DNA of 64,000 bases from Chryseobacterium lacus (GTDB lineage: Bacteria; Bacteroidota; Bacteroidia; Flavobacteriales; Weeksellaceae), in assembly GCF_003336205.1 (NCBI RefSeq), contig NZ_QPIE01000007.1, forward strand, positions 124,001-188,000, read 5' to 3'. The notes beneath the pieces are model-generated. The model was not told the DNA's origin, searched no databases, and saw only the letters and a list, made by a program, of their open reading frames with translations. Position numbers and translations under genes: made by a program. Below are positions 53,026-61,623 of this stretch, piece after piece; the stretch's first letter is position 1; each line of letters opens with the position of its first letter.

Positions 53026-53143
53026 GTGCAACTTTTTCACATTTCTACATCTTATAACTAAAGACGCCAAAATAATTTCTTCATAGACACTTTTTTACTT
53101 ATGACTTATGGTCTGTTAAAACGCGGGAAACTGCGTTTTTTTT
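53026..53143 (+). ncRNA. Candidate small RNA unit, copy 1 (ECF-like promoter to terminator)
   Basis: A unit conserved with 53243-53362. The upstream block TGCAACTTTTT, 17 bases after AAC, then TCTTATAA resembles an ECF-sigma promoter. A predicted transcript of about 82 nt (start near 53062) follows. It contains a 31-base run identical in both copies (53067-53097), a small GAC..GTC hairpin (53103-53113), and terminator stem AACGCGG-GAAA-CTGCGTT (53120-53137) with a T run. No open frame explains the conservation. Confidence 0.55.
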
Positions 53144-53242
53144 GTAAGTAAATATGAAGGTGTTCTGCGGAGTCTAATTTTTAAATCGGTATCATTCAGA
53201 AATTATAGAAAAAATAAAATTTAAAAATTTTTTCTTTTCCAA

Positions 53243-53362
53243 GTGCAACTTTTTTATGTTTTTGCATCTTATAATTAAAGGCACCAAAATAATTTCTTCA
53301 TAGACACTTTTTTATGTTATGACCTTAGGTCTGTTTTTAGCGCGGGAAACCGCGCTTTTTTT
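53243..53362 (+). ncRNA. Candidate small RNA unit, copy 2
   Basis: Same layout as copy 1, offset 217 bp. TGCAAC and TCTTATAA have the same 17-base spacing; the shared 31-base run is at 53284-53314; the internal hairpin is GACC-TTA-GGTC (53321-53331). Terminator stem is AGCGCGG-GAAA-CCGCGCT (53339-53356). Against copy 1 the stem changes A-T to G-C and G.T to G-C, so pairing is kept by compensating changes. It runs into the RES fragment. Confidence 0.55.
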
Positions 53363-53367
53363 ATGAA

Positions 53368-53595
53368 TCCAAAAAACTGCCTTCCGACTGGCAGCTATTT
53401 CCGCATTCTGATTCTACCCAGCAATTGGGCGATGCTTTTCTGAAAAACAAAAAGTTTTTGGTGATAAAAGTGCCTTCAGCTGTGGTTCAGGGCGATTTTA
53501 ATTATCTTATTAATCCTCAACATCCGGATTTTAAAAAGGTTAAAATCATTAAAAAAGAAAAATTCAGTTTTGATCAGCGGTTGTTTGTCCGTTAA
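53368..53595 (+). pseudogene. C-terminal fragment of a RES-domain toxin
   Basis: About 75 codons in frame ending at 53595: LPSDWQLFPHSDSTQQLG, VIKVPSAVVQGDFNYLINP and QHPDF, then FSFDQRLFVR, the diagnostic end of RES proteins (NAD-degrading toxins paired with Xre/MbcA-type antitoxins). There is no start and the N-terminal two thirds and the antitoxin are missing; the frame begins right after the terminator of small-RNA copy 2. Confidence 0.7.
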
Positions 53596-53597
53596 AA

Positions 53598-54980
53598 TTA
53601 CCAACTGTTATCAATCAGATAGACCATTTGAGCAAGCGCAACCGCACCAAGATTGAGTTCCCGGCGGTTGATTTTATCAAATGTATCTTCGCTGGTGTGA
53701 TGGATATCAAAGTAACGTTGCATATCAGGAACCAGTTCCGCCAACGGAATACCCAGTTTTTTAAGAGGCAAAATATCCTGAGCTGCCGTTTCCTGACTGA
53801 AATCATAAACACCGTATGGTAAAAATAATTGTTTCGAAGCCAGAATCTGTCTTCTACGCTGCGGAATCATGTCTAAAGAAATGCCCCGTGGTGAATAACC
53901 ACCAGCGTCACTTTCAATTGCAAAAAGATGCTTTTCTCCGGATTTTTTTACTTGTGCTGCATACGTTTCGCCACCGTGAACGCCATTTTCTTCATTGGCA
54001 AAAAGAACAAATCGTAACGTATGTTGGTTCTGAATCTCTAATTTTTTAAAAATCCGCAACACTTCCAGTACCTGTACCACTCCGGCACCATTGTCGTGAG
54101 CGCCTTCCGAGATATCCCAGGAATCAAGATGCGCTCCGATCAGAATAATACTTTTAGAACGGTTTCCGGGAATTTCAGCGATCACATTATGAACTACCGT
54201 TTCACCTTTGGTTCCGGAAGTAGTATTGAGTTTTCCGGTCACCGATTGTTTTTTTAGCAATATTTCCAACTCGTCTGCGCTTTTCGCACCAATGGTGAGC
54301 GCCGGGATTTTTCTTTTATCATCGCTGTCGTAATACATGCTTCCGGTGTGCGGAACATCGTTAAAAGCGGACGTTGCGGAACGGGTAATAATGGCTTTTG
54401 CGCTTTTGCGGCTGGCTAATGATGGGGCAGACCAGCGGTATCTTCCTGCATCGAGATAGGCTTCGGCAGGGTTGATGAGCGTCTGATCAAATGCATAATT
54501 GAAAAATACAATTTTATCACGCACTTCTGCGGTGGTAAGTTTGTTGAAGGCCACGAGATCCGGAACATAGAGAATTTCACCGGTAATATCTTTGCCGGAA
54601 GTTCCTTCGGATCCTCCCATTGACAGTGCTTTGATGTTCTTCCATTTGCCTTGTCGGCTACTGATCTGAAACTGTTCCCGGCCTCTTTCCCAAACCGGAA
54701 TTTTAACATTTTGTTTCCGTATAGCACTTCCTCCGTTTTCTTCAAATTTCTTTTCTGCCCATTCCACAGCACGATCGTAAGACGGTGTTCCGCTGAAACG
54801 GGCACCAATATTCTGGGTGAGATCACGCAAGTTCTCGTAGGCGGTACTGTTCAGCATGATTTCGTCGGATATTTTTTTAAAATCTGTACGGAAATCAATT
54901 TTTGGCTTTTGAGCCGGTCTTTTCTGGGAAAATAAAATTCCACCCAGAAAGAGTGGAATAAGAAGGAGGGTTTTATTCAT
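53598..54980 (-). CDS. Secreted M28 family zinc aminopeptidase
   Basis: 460 residues. Signal peptide (MNKTLLLIPLFLGGILFS). A PA-type inserted region at about 120-230, then the M28 catalytic domain: GAHLDSWDISEGAHDNGAG (two metal ligands and Asp), NEENGVHGG (catalytic Glu and ligand), AIESDAGG and YFDIHHTSEDTFD (final His). It degrades peptides in the periplasm or outside. Single gene. Confidence 0.92.
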   Translation of the reverse strand: MNKTLLLIPLFLGGILFSQKRPAQKPKIDFRTDFKKISDEIMLNSTAYENLRDLTQNIGARFSGTPSYDRAVEWAEKKFEENGGSAIRKQNVKIPVWERGREQFQISSRQGKWKNIKALSMGGSEGTSGKDITGEILYVPDLVAFNKLTTAEVRDKIVFFNYAFDQTLINPAEAYLDAGRYRWSAPSLASRKSAKAIITRSATSAFNDVPHTGSMYYDSDDKRKIPALTIGAKSADELEILLKKQSVTGKLNTTSGTKGETVVHNVIAEIPGNRSKSIILIGAHLDSWDISEGAHDNGAGVVQVLEVLRIFKKLEIQNQHTLRFVLFANEENGVHGGETYAAQVKKSGEKHLFAIESDAGGYSPRGISLDMIPQRRRQILASKQLFLPYGVYDFSQETAAQDILPLKKLGIPLAELVPDMQRYFDIHHTSEDTFDKINRRELNLGAVALAQMVYLIDNSW

Positions 54981-55014
54981 CGATACCTTTCTTTGCGAGA
55001 CTAAAATAAGAAAA

Positions 55015-56256
55015 TTATTTCATGTCGTACATAATGAGTGCACTGATGAGTTTAGGCTCGATGTAGGTACATTTGGGAGGCATGCTTATTTTGTTGTCTG
55101 AAATTCTAAGCATTTCATTAAAACTCACCGGATAAATTCCGAATCCAACAGCACCGTGGCCGTCATCTATTTTTTCTTTCAGTTTTAAAATACCTTCTAC
55201 GGAAGAGTTGCCTTTCAGGTATTTGATCCGGTCGGAACTGTCAGTATTTTCAATCCCGAAAATATCTTTCAAAATATATTGATCCAACAAATGATGATCC
55301 AAATGATGAAGAGAAGCCTCATTGCTTCGGAGTTCGTGTTTCACATGCAGCGAATAAAATAAACCGTCGAGATACATGGAAATATGGAATTTCTGTGAAG
55401 GAAAATAAGGAGTACTTCCTTTTTCATAGATCGTGAATGACTTTTGGAGTTTTTCCAGAATCTCATCGGGTTTCATTCCGCCCAGATCCGTCAGATAACG
55501 GTTGTAATCATGTATTTTAATGGACTGATTGGAAACGATGAAGCTGAAAATAAAATTATATCCTTCTGTGCCGTTGTGTTTTTTATTTTTCTCCTTTTGC
55601 AGTTTGGCATTTAGTGCTGTGGAACCAATTCTGTGATGTCCGTCTGCAATGTAGAATGAATCCACCTGATCCAACACTTCCTTGTATTGAAGCATTTTCA
55701 GTCGGTTGTCTATTTTCCATATCTTATGTCGAATACCTTGGCTATCTACAATATTTACTGTCGGAACATTTTTTTCTTCATAATTCATCAAAAGTTCCAC
55801 CTTGGAATTGGCAGGGTAGGTAAGCAATACCGGGTCTGCCTGTAGATTTACTTTTTCGAGATAATAAGCGAGGTTTTCTTTTTTTTGCGGAATGGTACTT
55901 TCATGTCTTTTAATTTTTCCAGCCCAGAAATCTTCCACACTCACCAATCCCAGAAGCCCTCTGAATATAGATTTATTCGGGTGAATCTGTTCGTATAAGT
56001 AATAACATGAGGCATCCTGAACCAGCTTATTACTGTCCAGCATTTCTTCAAAATTAGTCCGGATCTTTCTCAGGTTGCGGTCTACATCTTTGGATTTGCT
56101 GCAGACAAAAGGTTTGATCATCTGAATGTAAGAAGAATCTTCCTGAGCTTTTCGATTCAGTTCTTCCTGAGTATAATTGTCGATAGGATGGCTCGGGAAC
56201 CGCTCGAGATAATCTTCGTGAGGACGGATGCCACGGAATGGTTTGAAAATAGGCAT
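55015..56256 (-). CDS. DUF1015 protein
   Basis: 413 residues. Begins FKPFRGIRP, with YIADGHHRIGST and GFGIYPVSFNEML, all typical of DUF1015. Its function is unknown; the family often lies beside serC-serA in Bacteroidota, as here (11 bp after serA), so a link to serine or phosphohydroxy acid metabolism is guessed. Confidence 0.9.
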   Translation of the reverse strand: MPIFKPFRGIRPHEDYLERFPSHPIDNYTQEELNRKAQEDSSYIQMIKPFVCSKSKDVDRNLRKIRTNFEEMLDSNKLVQDASCYYLYEQIHPNKSIFRGLLGLVSVEDFWAGKIKRHESTIPQKKENLAYYLEKVNLQADPVLLTYPANSKVELLMNYEEKNVPTVNIVDSQGIRHKIWKIDNRLKMLQYKEVLDQVDSFYIADGHHRIGSTALNAKLQKEKNKKHNGTEGYNFIFSFIVSNQSIKIHDYNRYLTDLGGMKPDEILEKLQKSFTIYEKGSTPYFPSQKFHISMYLDGLFYSLHVKHELRSNEASLHHLDHHLLDQYILKDIFGIENTDSSDRIKYLKGNSSVEGILKLKEKIDDGHGAVGFGIYPVSFNEMLRISDNKISMPPKCTYIEPKLISALIMYDMK

Positions 56257-56267
56257 ATTTCGGTGAA

Positions 56268-57224
56268 TTAGTTTTTGAAAAATTGAATGATTTGCGCCGC
56301 GAGTTCGGTTCCTATTTTTTCCTGCGCATCTATCGTGTTTCCGCCGAGGTGTGGCGAGAGCGATAATTGAGGATGCATCAACAGGGCAAGTTCGGGGCGT
56401 GGTTCGTTTTCAAAAACATCCAAGGCCGCTCCGGCTACTTTTCCAGACTCTATGGCATCCAACAAGGCGACTTCATTGATGACGCCACCTCTAGCAGTAT
56501 TGGCGATGAAAACACCGTCTTTCATCTGCTCAAATTGATTATGATCAATAATATAACCTTCAGATTTTGGAGTATGAAGACTTATAAAATCTTTATTACT
56601 AAGAAACGCCTGCAAATCCTGAGTGGTGCTGATTTCAAAATGAACCGCCTGTCCGTCCATGAAATTCAGAGTCAGAGTTTCGGTTCTCGGTGTTCTGGTG
56701 AAGATCTCAATGTTCATGCCCAGTGCAATTCCCATTTTGGCAACTTCTTTACCGATGCTTCCAAATCCGATAATTCCCAGGTTTTTACCCTGAAGTTCTA
56801 CAGCTTTGGAATATGATTTTTTCAGTTCGGAGAATTTCAGTTCGCCTTCCAGCGGCATGGTTCTGTTGGATTCATGCAGGAAACGGGCGAGAGAAAAGAA
56901 ATGTGCAAATACAATTTCTGCTACCGACCGGGACGAAGCAGTAGGAGTATTTATCACGAGTATCCCTTTTGCACGGGCATATTCCACATCAATATTGTCC
57001 ATACCGATACCACCGCGGCCTATAATTTTCAGGCTTGGACAGGCATCAATCAGTTCTTTTCTTACCTGGGTTGCACTGCGTACCAGCAAAACATCGACCT
57101 GATGCTCATTAATGAAAGGAGCTAGCTGTTCCTGAGCAACTTTGTGTTCAAGGAGTTGGAGTCCGGCTTCTTTCAGTGCGTTTTTACCGGCTTGGGAAAT
57201 TCCGTCGTTGGCTAAAATTTTCAT
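56268..57224 (-). CDS. serA: D-3-phosphoglycerate dehydrogenase
   Basis: 318 residues, D-2-hydroxyacid dehydrogenase fold. NAD site LGIIGFGSIGKEVAKMG, Arg in NTARGGVINE, Glu in NEPRPE, His in SPHLGGNT. The short form with no ACT regulatory domain. With SerC it makes the serine precursor from 3-phosphoglycerate. 26 bp downstream of serC. Confidence 0.92.
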   Translation of the reverse strand: MKILANDGISQAGKNALKEAGLQLLEHKVAQEQLAPFINEHQVDVLLVRSATQVRKELIDACPSLKIIGRGGIGMDNIDVEYARAKGILVINTPTASSRSVAEIVFAHFFSLARFLHESNRTMPLEGELKFSELKKSYSKAVELQGKNLGIIGFGSIGKEVAKMGIALGMNIEIFTRTPRTETLTLNFMDGQAVHFEISTTQDLQAFLSNKDFISLHTPKSEGYIIDHNQFEQMKDGVFIANTARGGVINEVALLDAIESGKVAGAALDVFENEPRPELALLMHPQLSLSPHLGGNTIDAQEKIGTELAAQIIQFFKN

Positions 57225-57250
57225 ACTTGTAAGTGTTATCAGTTTTTTGG

Positions 57251-58309
57251 TTATAGAGATTTCATAACGTCGATGAGTATTTTTACGCTTTCCAAAGGAA
57301 GAGCGTTGTACAGGCTGGCGCGATAGCCGCCTACACTTCGATGTCCGTTCAGCCCGTTGATTCCGGCAGCTTTCCAGGCAGCATCGAATGCTTCTTTGCG
57401 GGTTTCGTCCGTAATTTTGAAACAGACATTCATCAGCGAACGGTCTTCTTCTGCACAGAAACCTTCAAACAGGGGATTGCGGTCGATTTCTCTATACAAT
57501 AGTGCAGCTTTGGCCATATTTTTTTCTTCTGCAGCAGCGATACCGCCATTTTTTTCAAGATGCTGAAGGGTCAGCAAGCTGGCATACACCGGAAATACCG
57601 GAGGCGTATTGAGCATGGAATCTTTGGAAATATGAAGTGAATAATCCAGATAGGAAGGAATATTTCTGCCGGTTTTACCGAGAATTTCTTTTTTTACTAC
57701 CACGAGGGTTACACCTGCAGGCCCCATGTTTTTCTGGGCTCCGGCATAGATGAGATCAAATTGTGAAAAATCCATTTCTCTTGAAAAAATATCCGAACTC
57801 ATGTCGCATACCATGAGGGTATCTACCTTCGGAAAAGTTTTCATTTGAGTCCCGTAAATGGTGTTATTGGAAGTGCAGTGGAAATAATCATATTCCGGAC
57901 CTGCGGTATAATTTTTAGGAATATAAGTATATCCTTCGGCTTTGGAAGACCCGATAATATTAACTTTTCCCAGTTTTTCAGCTTCTTTGATGGCGCCTGA
58001 AGCCCAAACTCCAGTATCCAGATACGCAGCATGGCCACCGTTCTGTTTCATCAGGTTGAAGGGAACCATGGCAAATTGCAAACTTGCTCCGCCGCCCAAA
58101 TACAGGACTTCGTATTCATCACCAAGTTTCATCAGTCTTTTTACAATGGCTCTGGCTTCTTCCATTACAGGAACAAAATCTTTGCTCCGGTGTGAGATTT
58201 CCAAAAGTGACAGTCCGGAACCGTTGAAATCCAGAATGGCTGCGGCGGATTGTTCAAAGACTTCCTGAGGCAAAATGCAGGGACCTGCGCTGAAATTGTG
58301 TTTTTTCAT
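57251..58309 (-). CDS. serC: Phosphoserine aminotransferase
   Basis: 352 residues, fold-type I PLP enzyme. Begins NFSAGPCILP; PLP-binding Lys in YAGAQKNMGPAG; GHRSVGGYRAS near the C-terminus. It converts 3-phosphohydroxypyruvate to phosphoserine, and the equivalent step of pyridoxal synthesis. Middle gene of the ferredoxin-serC-serA-DUF1015 operon. Confidence 0.96.
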   Translation of the reverse strand: MKKHNFSAGPCILPQEVFEQSAAAILDFNGSGLSLLEISHRSKDFVPVMEEARAIVKRLMKLGDEYEVLYLGGGASLQFAMVPFNLMKQNGGHAAYLDTGVWASGAIKEAEKLGKVNIIGSSKAEGYTYIPKNYTAGPEYDYFHCTSNNTIYGTQMKTFPKVDTLMVCDMSSDIFSREMDFSQFDLIYAGAQKNMGPAGVTLVVVKKEILGKTGRNIPSYLDYSLHISKDSMLNTPPVFPVYASLLTLQHLEKNGGIAAAEEKNMAKAALLYREIDRNPLFEGFCAEEDRSLMNVCFKITDETRKEAFDAAWKAAGINGLNGHRSVGGYRASLYNALPLESVKILIDVMKSL

Positions 58310-58344
58310 ATAATTGAGAGTGTTTTGTGTTTAGTTTTAGGTTT

Positions 58345-58379
58345 AGAAAAGGAAATAGCCCACAGTTACCGGGGCTATT
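58345..58379 (-). terminator. Hairpin between the ferredoxin gene and serC
   Basis: On the minus strand AATAGCCC...GGGCTATTT followed by CCTTTTCT. It follows the ferredoxin stop, so it may attenuate or end its transcript before serC. Confidence 0.55.
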
Positions 58380-58381
58380 AT

Positions 58382-58732
58382 TTATTCTCCATGCAAAAAA
58401 GCTTTTTTGATGAGCAAGCTTTCTTCGCTTTCCACATGATCTTCGTCAGGGATGCAACAGTCTACCGGGCAAACAGCCGCGCACTGTGGTTCTTCATGGA
58501 AGCCTATGCACTCAGTACATTTATCGGTCACTATAAAGTAGACATCGTCACTCACCGGTTCCTGTGGAGCATCGGCATCAATGGTTAATCCGGACTTCAT
58601 CGTTACCATCCCTTTCAGCGCCGTACCGTCGGATGCTTTCCAGTCTACAGCACCTTCATAAATTGCGTTGTTTGGGCATTCCGGCTCACATGCCCCGCAA
58701 TTGATACATTCATCTGTTATTCTAATCGCCAT
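58382..58732 (-). CDS. 4Fe-4S dicluster ferredoxin
   Basis: 116 residues. Cluster motifs CINCGACEPECP and CTECIGFHEEPQCAAVCPVDCC, the second with the 8-residue insert of alvin-type ferredoxins. A low-potential electron carrier in the cytoplasm. Confidence 0.93.
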   Translation of the reverse strand: MAIRITDECINCGACEPECPNNAIYEGAVDWKASDGTALKGMVTMKSGLTIDADAPQEPVSDDVYFIVTDKCTECIGFHEEPQCAAVCPVDCCIPDEDHVESEESLLIKKAFLHGE

Positions 58733-58763
58733 TGCTGATCTTTATTTTTTATGAAATTTGCTG

Positions 58764-58771
58764 CAAATATA
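58764..58771 (-). promoter_or_regulatory. -7 box of the ferredoxin gene
   Basis: Minus strand TATATTTG, full match to TAnnTTTG, 31 bases before the ATG at 58732. Confidence 0.55.
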
Positions 58772-58903
58772 CGAAGAATTCTCCGGACCCTCAGCAACGT
58801 ACCAGTCAATTCGACTTCATTACAGCTTAAAAATTCCACAATAAATTCTAAAAAACAGAAGGATAAAGCAAATATAGAATGAGCAAGTTGAACTTATTAA
58901 AAG

Positions 58904-58925
58904 CTGCCGAAGATGACAACGGCAG
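58904..58925 (-). terminator. Terminator of the DoxD-DoxA gene
   Basis: CTGCCG/CGGCAG 6-bp stem with a 10-base loop just after the stop of the leftward gene at 58938, followed on the minus strand by a CTTTT run. Confidence 0.65.
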
Positions 58926-58937
58926 ATTTTAAAAGAA

Positions 58938-59948
58938 CTAAGGTAGTTCCGCTGTCCATTCTATTCCGCTGATGTCCGTCAGTCTCAGCAGATAGTTTTT
59001 TTTAATTTGAGTTTCTTCTAAATCAAGAGTTATATCTGCTTTGGCACCAAGCGGCAAGACCAAGCTGTGTTTTCCGGGTTTAATTTTTGCCACATAGTGA
59101 TTGTGAATTTTATCGGTGGGAAATTCCGCAAGTTGTTGATGAAAAAGAGACTTCACAATATTTTTATTTTCGTCCAGAATTTCGATTCCGATCAGAAATG
59201 AACCGTAAACATCGGCACCTTCGACCCTGAATAATTCAAAAGTCAGCAAAGAACCCTGATGTTGAATATTAGAAATCTCCACTTTCGGCTTTACTGATTT
59301 ATTATGAAGGGTTCCAAAAACACCACCGTGAAAATATTGATTCGTAAACAAAGTAAGTCCAAAAATAACTGAGGACATCACCAGCACTTTCACGCGCAGA
59401 TTTCTGAGAGGAAGCACTCCTGAACCTAGAAATGAAAACCATTTTTTGTGAGTGAATGCGTAGTTTTTGTTCATGAAATACTGATCCAGAGAATATGACC
59501 CGCTTCCGGTAAGTAAGAGGACAAATCCGCTGGATACGCCTAAAACACCAATCTGCCATTCATCCAGACATGTGGTTCCAATCCATCCGGAACCCAGTAA
59601 TATTCCCATAGCAAGGAAAAATATTCCCACGCTCATCAGTCTTGTAAACAGGCCTAAAATGATGCACAATCCAACGATGGCTTCTACAATCGTGAAAATA
59701 ACCATCGAAAGATGTAACGCTTCCGGATGAGTGACCAGATATTCAATAATAGGGCGAATACCTAAAGCGTTGGGAAGGAAATGATTGAATTTTTCGCCGA
59801 TGTAACCTGCTTCTTCCGGAATTAGCTTATTGTCTAAAATCAGACGTCTCCAAAATGCTGAAAAATAAGTCCAGCCGATAACCCATCGAAGGGATAATGT
59901 AAAAAGTCCGGCATTGGTGTACGCAGTATTGTCAATAGTATGTTTCAT
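58938..59948 (-). CDS. DoxD-DoxA fusion, thiosulfate:quinone oxidoreductase-like membrane protein
   Basis: 336 residues. N-terminal DoxX/DoxD part with four to five transmembrane helices (LRWVIGWTYFSAFWRR, GLCIILGLFTRLMSVGIFFL) and a fifth helix, then a soluble DoxA-like domain from about residue 220 (KPKVEISNI, YVAKIKPGKHSLVLPLGAKA). In archaea DoxD and DoxA are separate subunits. A quinone-linked role is inferred by homology only; physiology in this host unknown. Confidence 0.82.
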   Translation of the reverse strand: MKHTIDNTAYTNAGLFTLSLRWVIGWTYFSAFWRRLILDNKLIPEEAGYIGEKFNHFLPNALGIRPIIEYLVTHPEALHLSMVIFTIVEAIVGLCIILGLFTRLMSVGIFFLAMGILLGSGWIGTTCLDEWQIGVLGVSSGFVLLLTGSGSYSLDQYFMNKNYAFTHKKWFSFLGSGVLPLRNLRVKVLVMSSVIFGLTLFTNQYFHGGVFGTLHNKSVKPKVEISNIQHQGSLLTFELFRVEGADVYGSFLIGIEILDENKNIVKSLFHQQLAEFPTDKIHNHYVAKIKPGKHSLVLPLGAKADITLDLEETQIKKNYLLRLTDISGIEWTAELP

Positions 59949-60004
59949 TGATTTATATATTTGTTTAACGTGAAAAGTTTGTGATGATCGCGGGATTTAC
60001 AAAA

Positions 60005-60379
60005 TCACGCAACAGCTATTTTCAGTCTTTTAAACAAAATATATTTGGGAGGATTATTCCCCGAGAATCCTTCTGAAAAAGTGCTTTTTGCTTTATCAAA
60101 ATTAATTTCAAAAAACGGATATTCTGAGAAATAAAAATGTTCAGTTTGATGCTTGATTTTCGTCTTTTGGTCGGCCGAAATCTGAAGGCTTTCACGTTGA
60201 AAATACGCACAAATATTTATCGTATTTGTGGTCTTCGTTTTATTGAATGGTCGGGTGTATTCTATCTCTGCAGAGCCAAACATGGCTTCTTTTACGATGC
60301 ATGGACTTAATGCAAATGCACCAAGACACAGAATTAAGAAGTGTTTAAAGATGAGGATATGTCGTAAAGTAATACGCAT
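60005..60379 (-). CDS. Hypothetical exported protein
   Basis: 124 residues. N-terminal hydrophobic signal (ILIFKHFLILCLGAFALSPC), then a Lys/Thr-rich mature part with KTKTTNTINIC. Family not recognised. It lies 56 bp before the DoxD-DoxA gene on the same strand, so co-transcription is likely. Confidence 0.6.
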   Translation of the reverse strand: MRITLRHILIFKHFLILCLGAFALSPCIVKEAMFGSAEIEYTRPFNKTKTTNTINICAYFQRESLQISADQKTKIKHQTEHFYFSEYPFFEINFDKAKSTFSEGFSGNNPPKYILFKRLKIAVA

Positions 60380-60571
60380 TGTGGCAAAGATAGGTTTTTT
60401 TTTGGTGATGAATATGGTTGATTACATTGTCAATTTAATCATCCGGTAAAAAATATTTAGAATCTTCACTCATTGTAAAATGACCCGATGTGGCCGGATT
60501 TTTGAAAACTAACCGTATTGTTAGGTTTATAAATTTTCCGAAATCAAAACGGAAGGGAAGATTGATATTAG

Positions 60572-61591
60572 ATGAAATTAATTGAATTTACGAACAAAGG
60601 AATATATTGTCCACCGGGAAATTTTTATGTTGACCCGTGGTATCCCGTGGATTTTGCAGTCATCACCCATGCTCATGCCGACCATGCGCGATGGGGAATG
60701 AAAAAATATCTTTGCCATCACGATACCAAGCCTATTCTGAAACTTCGAATCGCAGAAGATATATCCGTGCAAAGTGTAGGATATGGCGAAACTATCAACA
60801 AAAATAATGTAGAAATTACTTTTTTTCCGGCCGGTCATGTTATTGGGTCGGCACAAATCAAACTGGAATATAAAGGTTTCGTGGCTGTGGTTTCCGGTGA
60901 TTACAAACTGCAGGACGATGGCCTTTCTGTACCGTTTCATCCGGTGAAATGCCATGAATTTGTTACAGAATCTACTTTTGGATTGCCCATTTATCATTGG
61001 GATGAGGTGCCGGTAATGACCCGAAAACTTCAGGATTGGGTGTCTCAGAATCGGGAGAATGGCAAAACTTCAGTGTTGGTAGGCTACTCTTTAGGCAAAG
61101 CGCAACGGATTCTGAAGGCGTTGGAAAGTAATGACAACATTCTGGTGCATCATTCGATCGCCAAGTTAAATTCTGCATTTGAGGAATCGGGAATAGAATT
61201 GCCGTCGTACAGTGTTATCGATTTTACACACAAAAGCGAAATGCAGGGCGCCACCGTCATCGTTCCGCCGGCTTTATTAGACAGTAATGTCATCAAAAAA
61301 ATTCCGAATGCTGCGCTGGCTATTTGCAGCGGGTGGATGCAGGTTAGAGGATCCCGAAGGTGGCGAAGCGCGGATGCCGGATTTGCCATCAGTGATCACG
61401 CCGATTGGGACGGACTTTTGCAGGCAGTAAAGGAAACGGAAGCGGAGAAAGTATACGTCACTCACGGTTTTACAGATGTTTTTTCAAAATACCTGAATGA
61501 AATCGGAATTGAGGCAGAAGCAATTTCTACCCGCTTCGGAGGTGAAGAACCGGATGAAGTACCAACGGATTCTCCGGAAAATAAAAATTAA
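60572..61591 (+). CDS. Ligase-associated DNA exonuclease (metallo-beta-lactamase fold)
   Basis: 339 residues. Metal motif THAHADHARWG (His33, His35, Asp37, His38), GHVIGSAQI, VSGDYK and final His in ISDHADWDGL, plus the VTHGFTDVF segment. This is the MBL-family nuclease always found next to an ATP-dependent ligase. It heads a repair cluster with the ligase 32 bp downstream. Confidence 0.9.
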   Translation: MKLIEFTNKGIYCPPGNFYVDPWYPVDFAVITHAHADHARWGMKKYLCHHDTKPILKLRIAEDISVQSVGYGETINKNNVEITFFPAGHVIGSAQIKLEYKGFVAVVSGDYKLQDDGLSVPFHPVKCHEFVTESTFGLPIYHWDEVPVMTRKLQDWVSQNRENGKTSVLVGYSLGKAQRILKALESNDNILVHHSIAKLNSAFEESGIELPSYSVIDFTHKSEMQGATVIVPPALLDSNVIKKIPNAALAICSGWMQVRGSRRWRSADAGFAISDHADWDGLLQAVKETEAEKVYVTHGFTDVFSKYLNEIGIEAEAISTRFGGEEPDEVPTDSPENKN

Positions 61592-61623
61592 AAAAATGTC
61601 TCCATTACTAACCCAAAGTTTGA

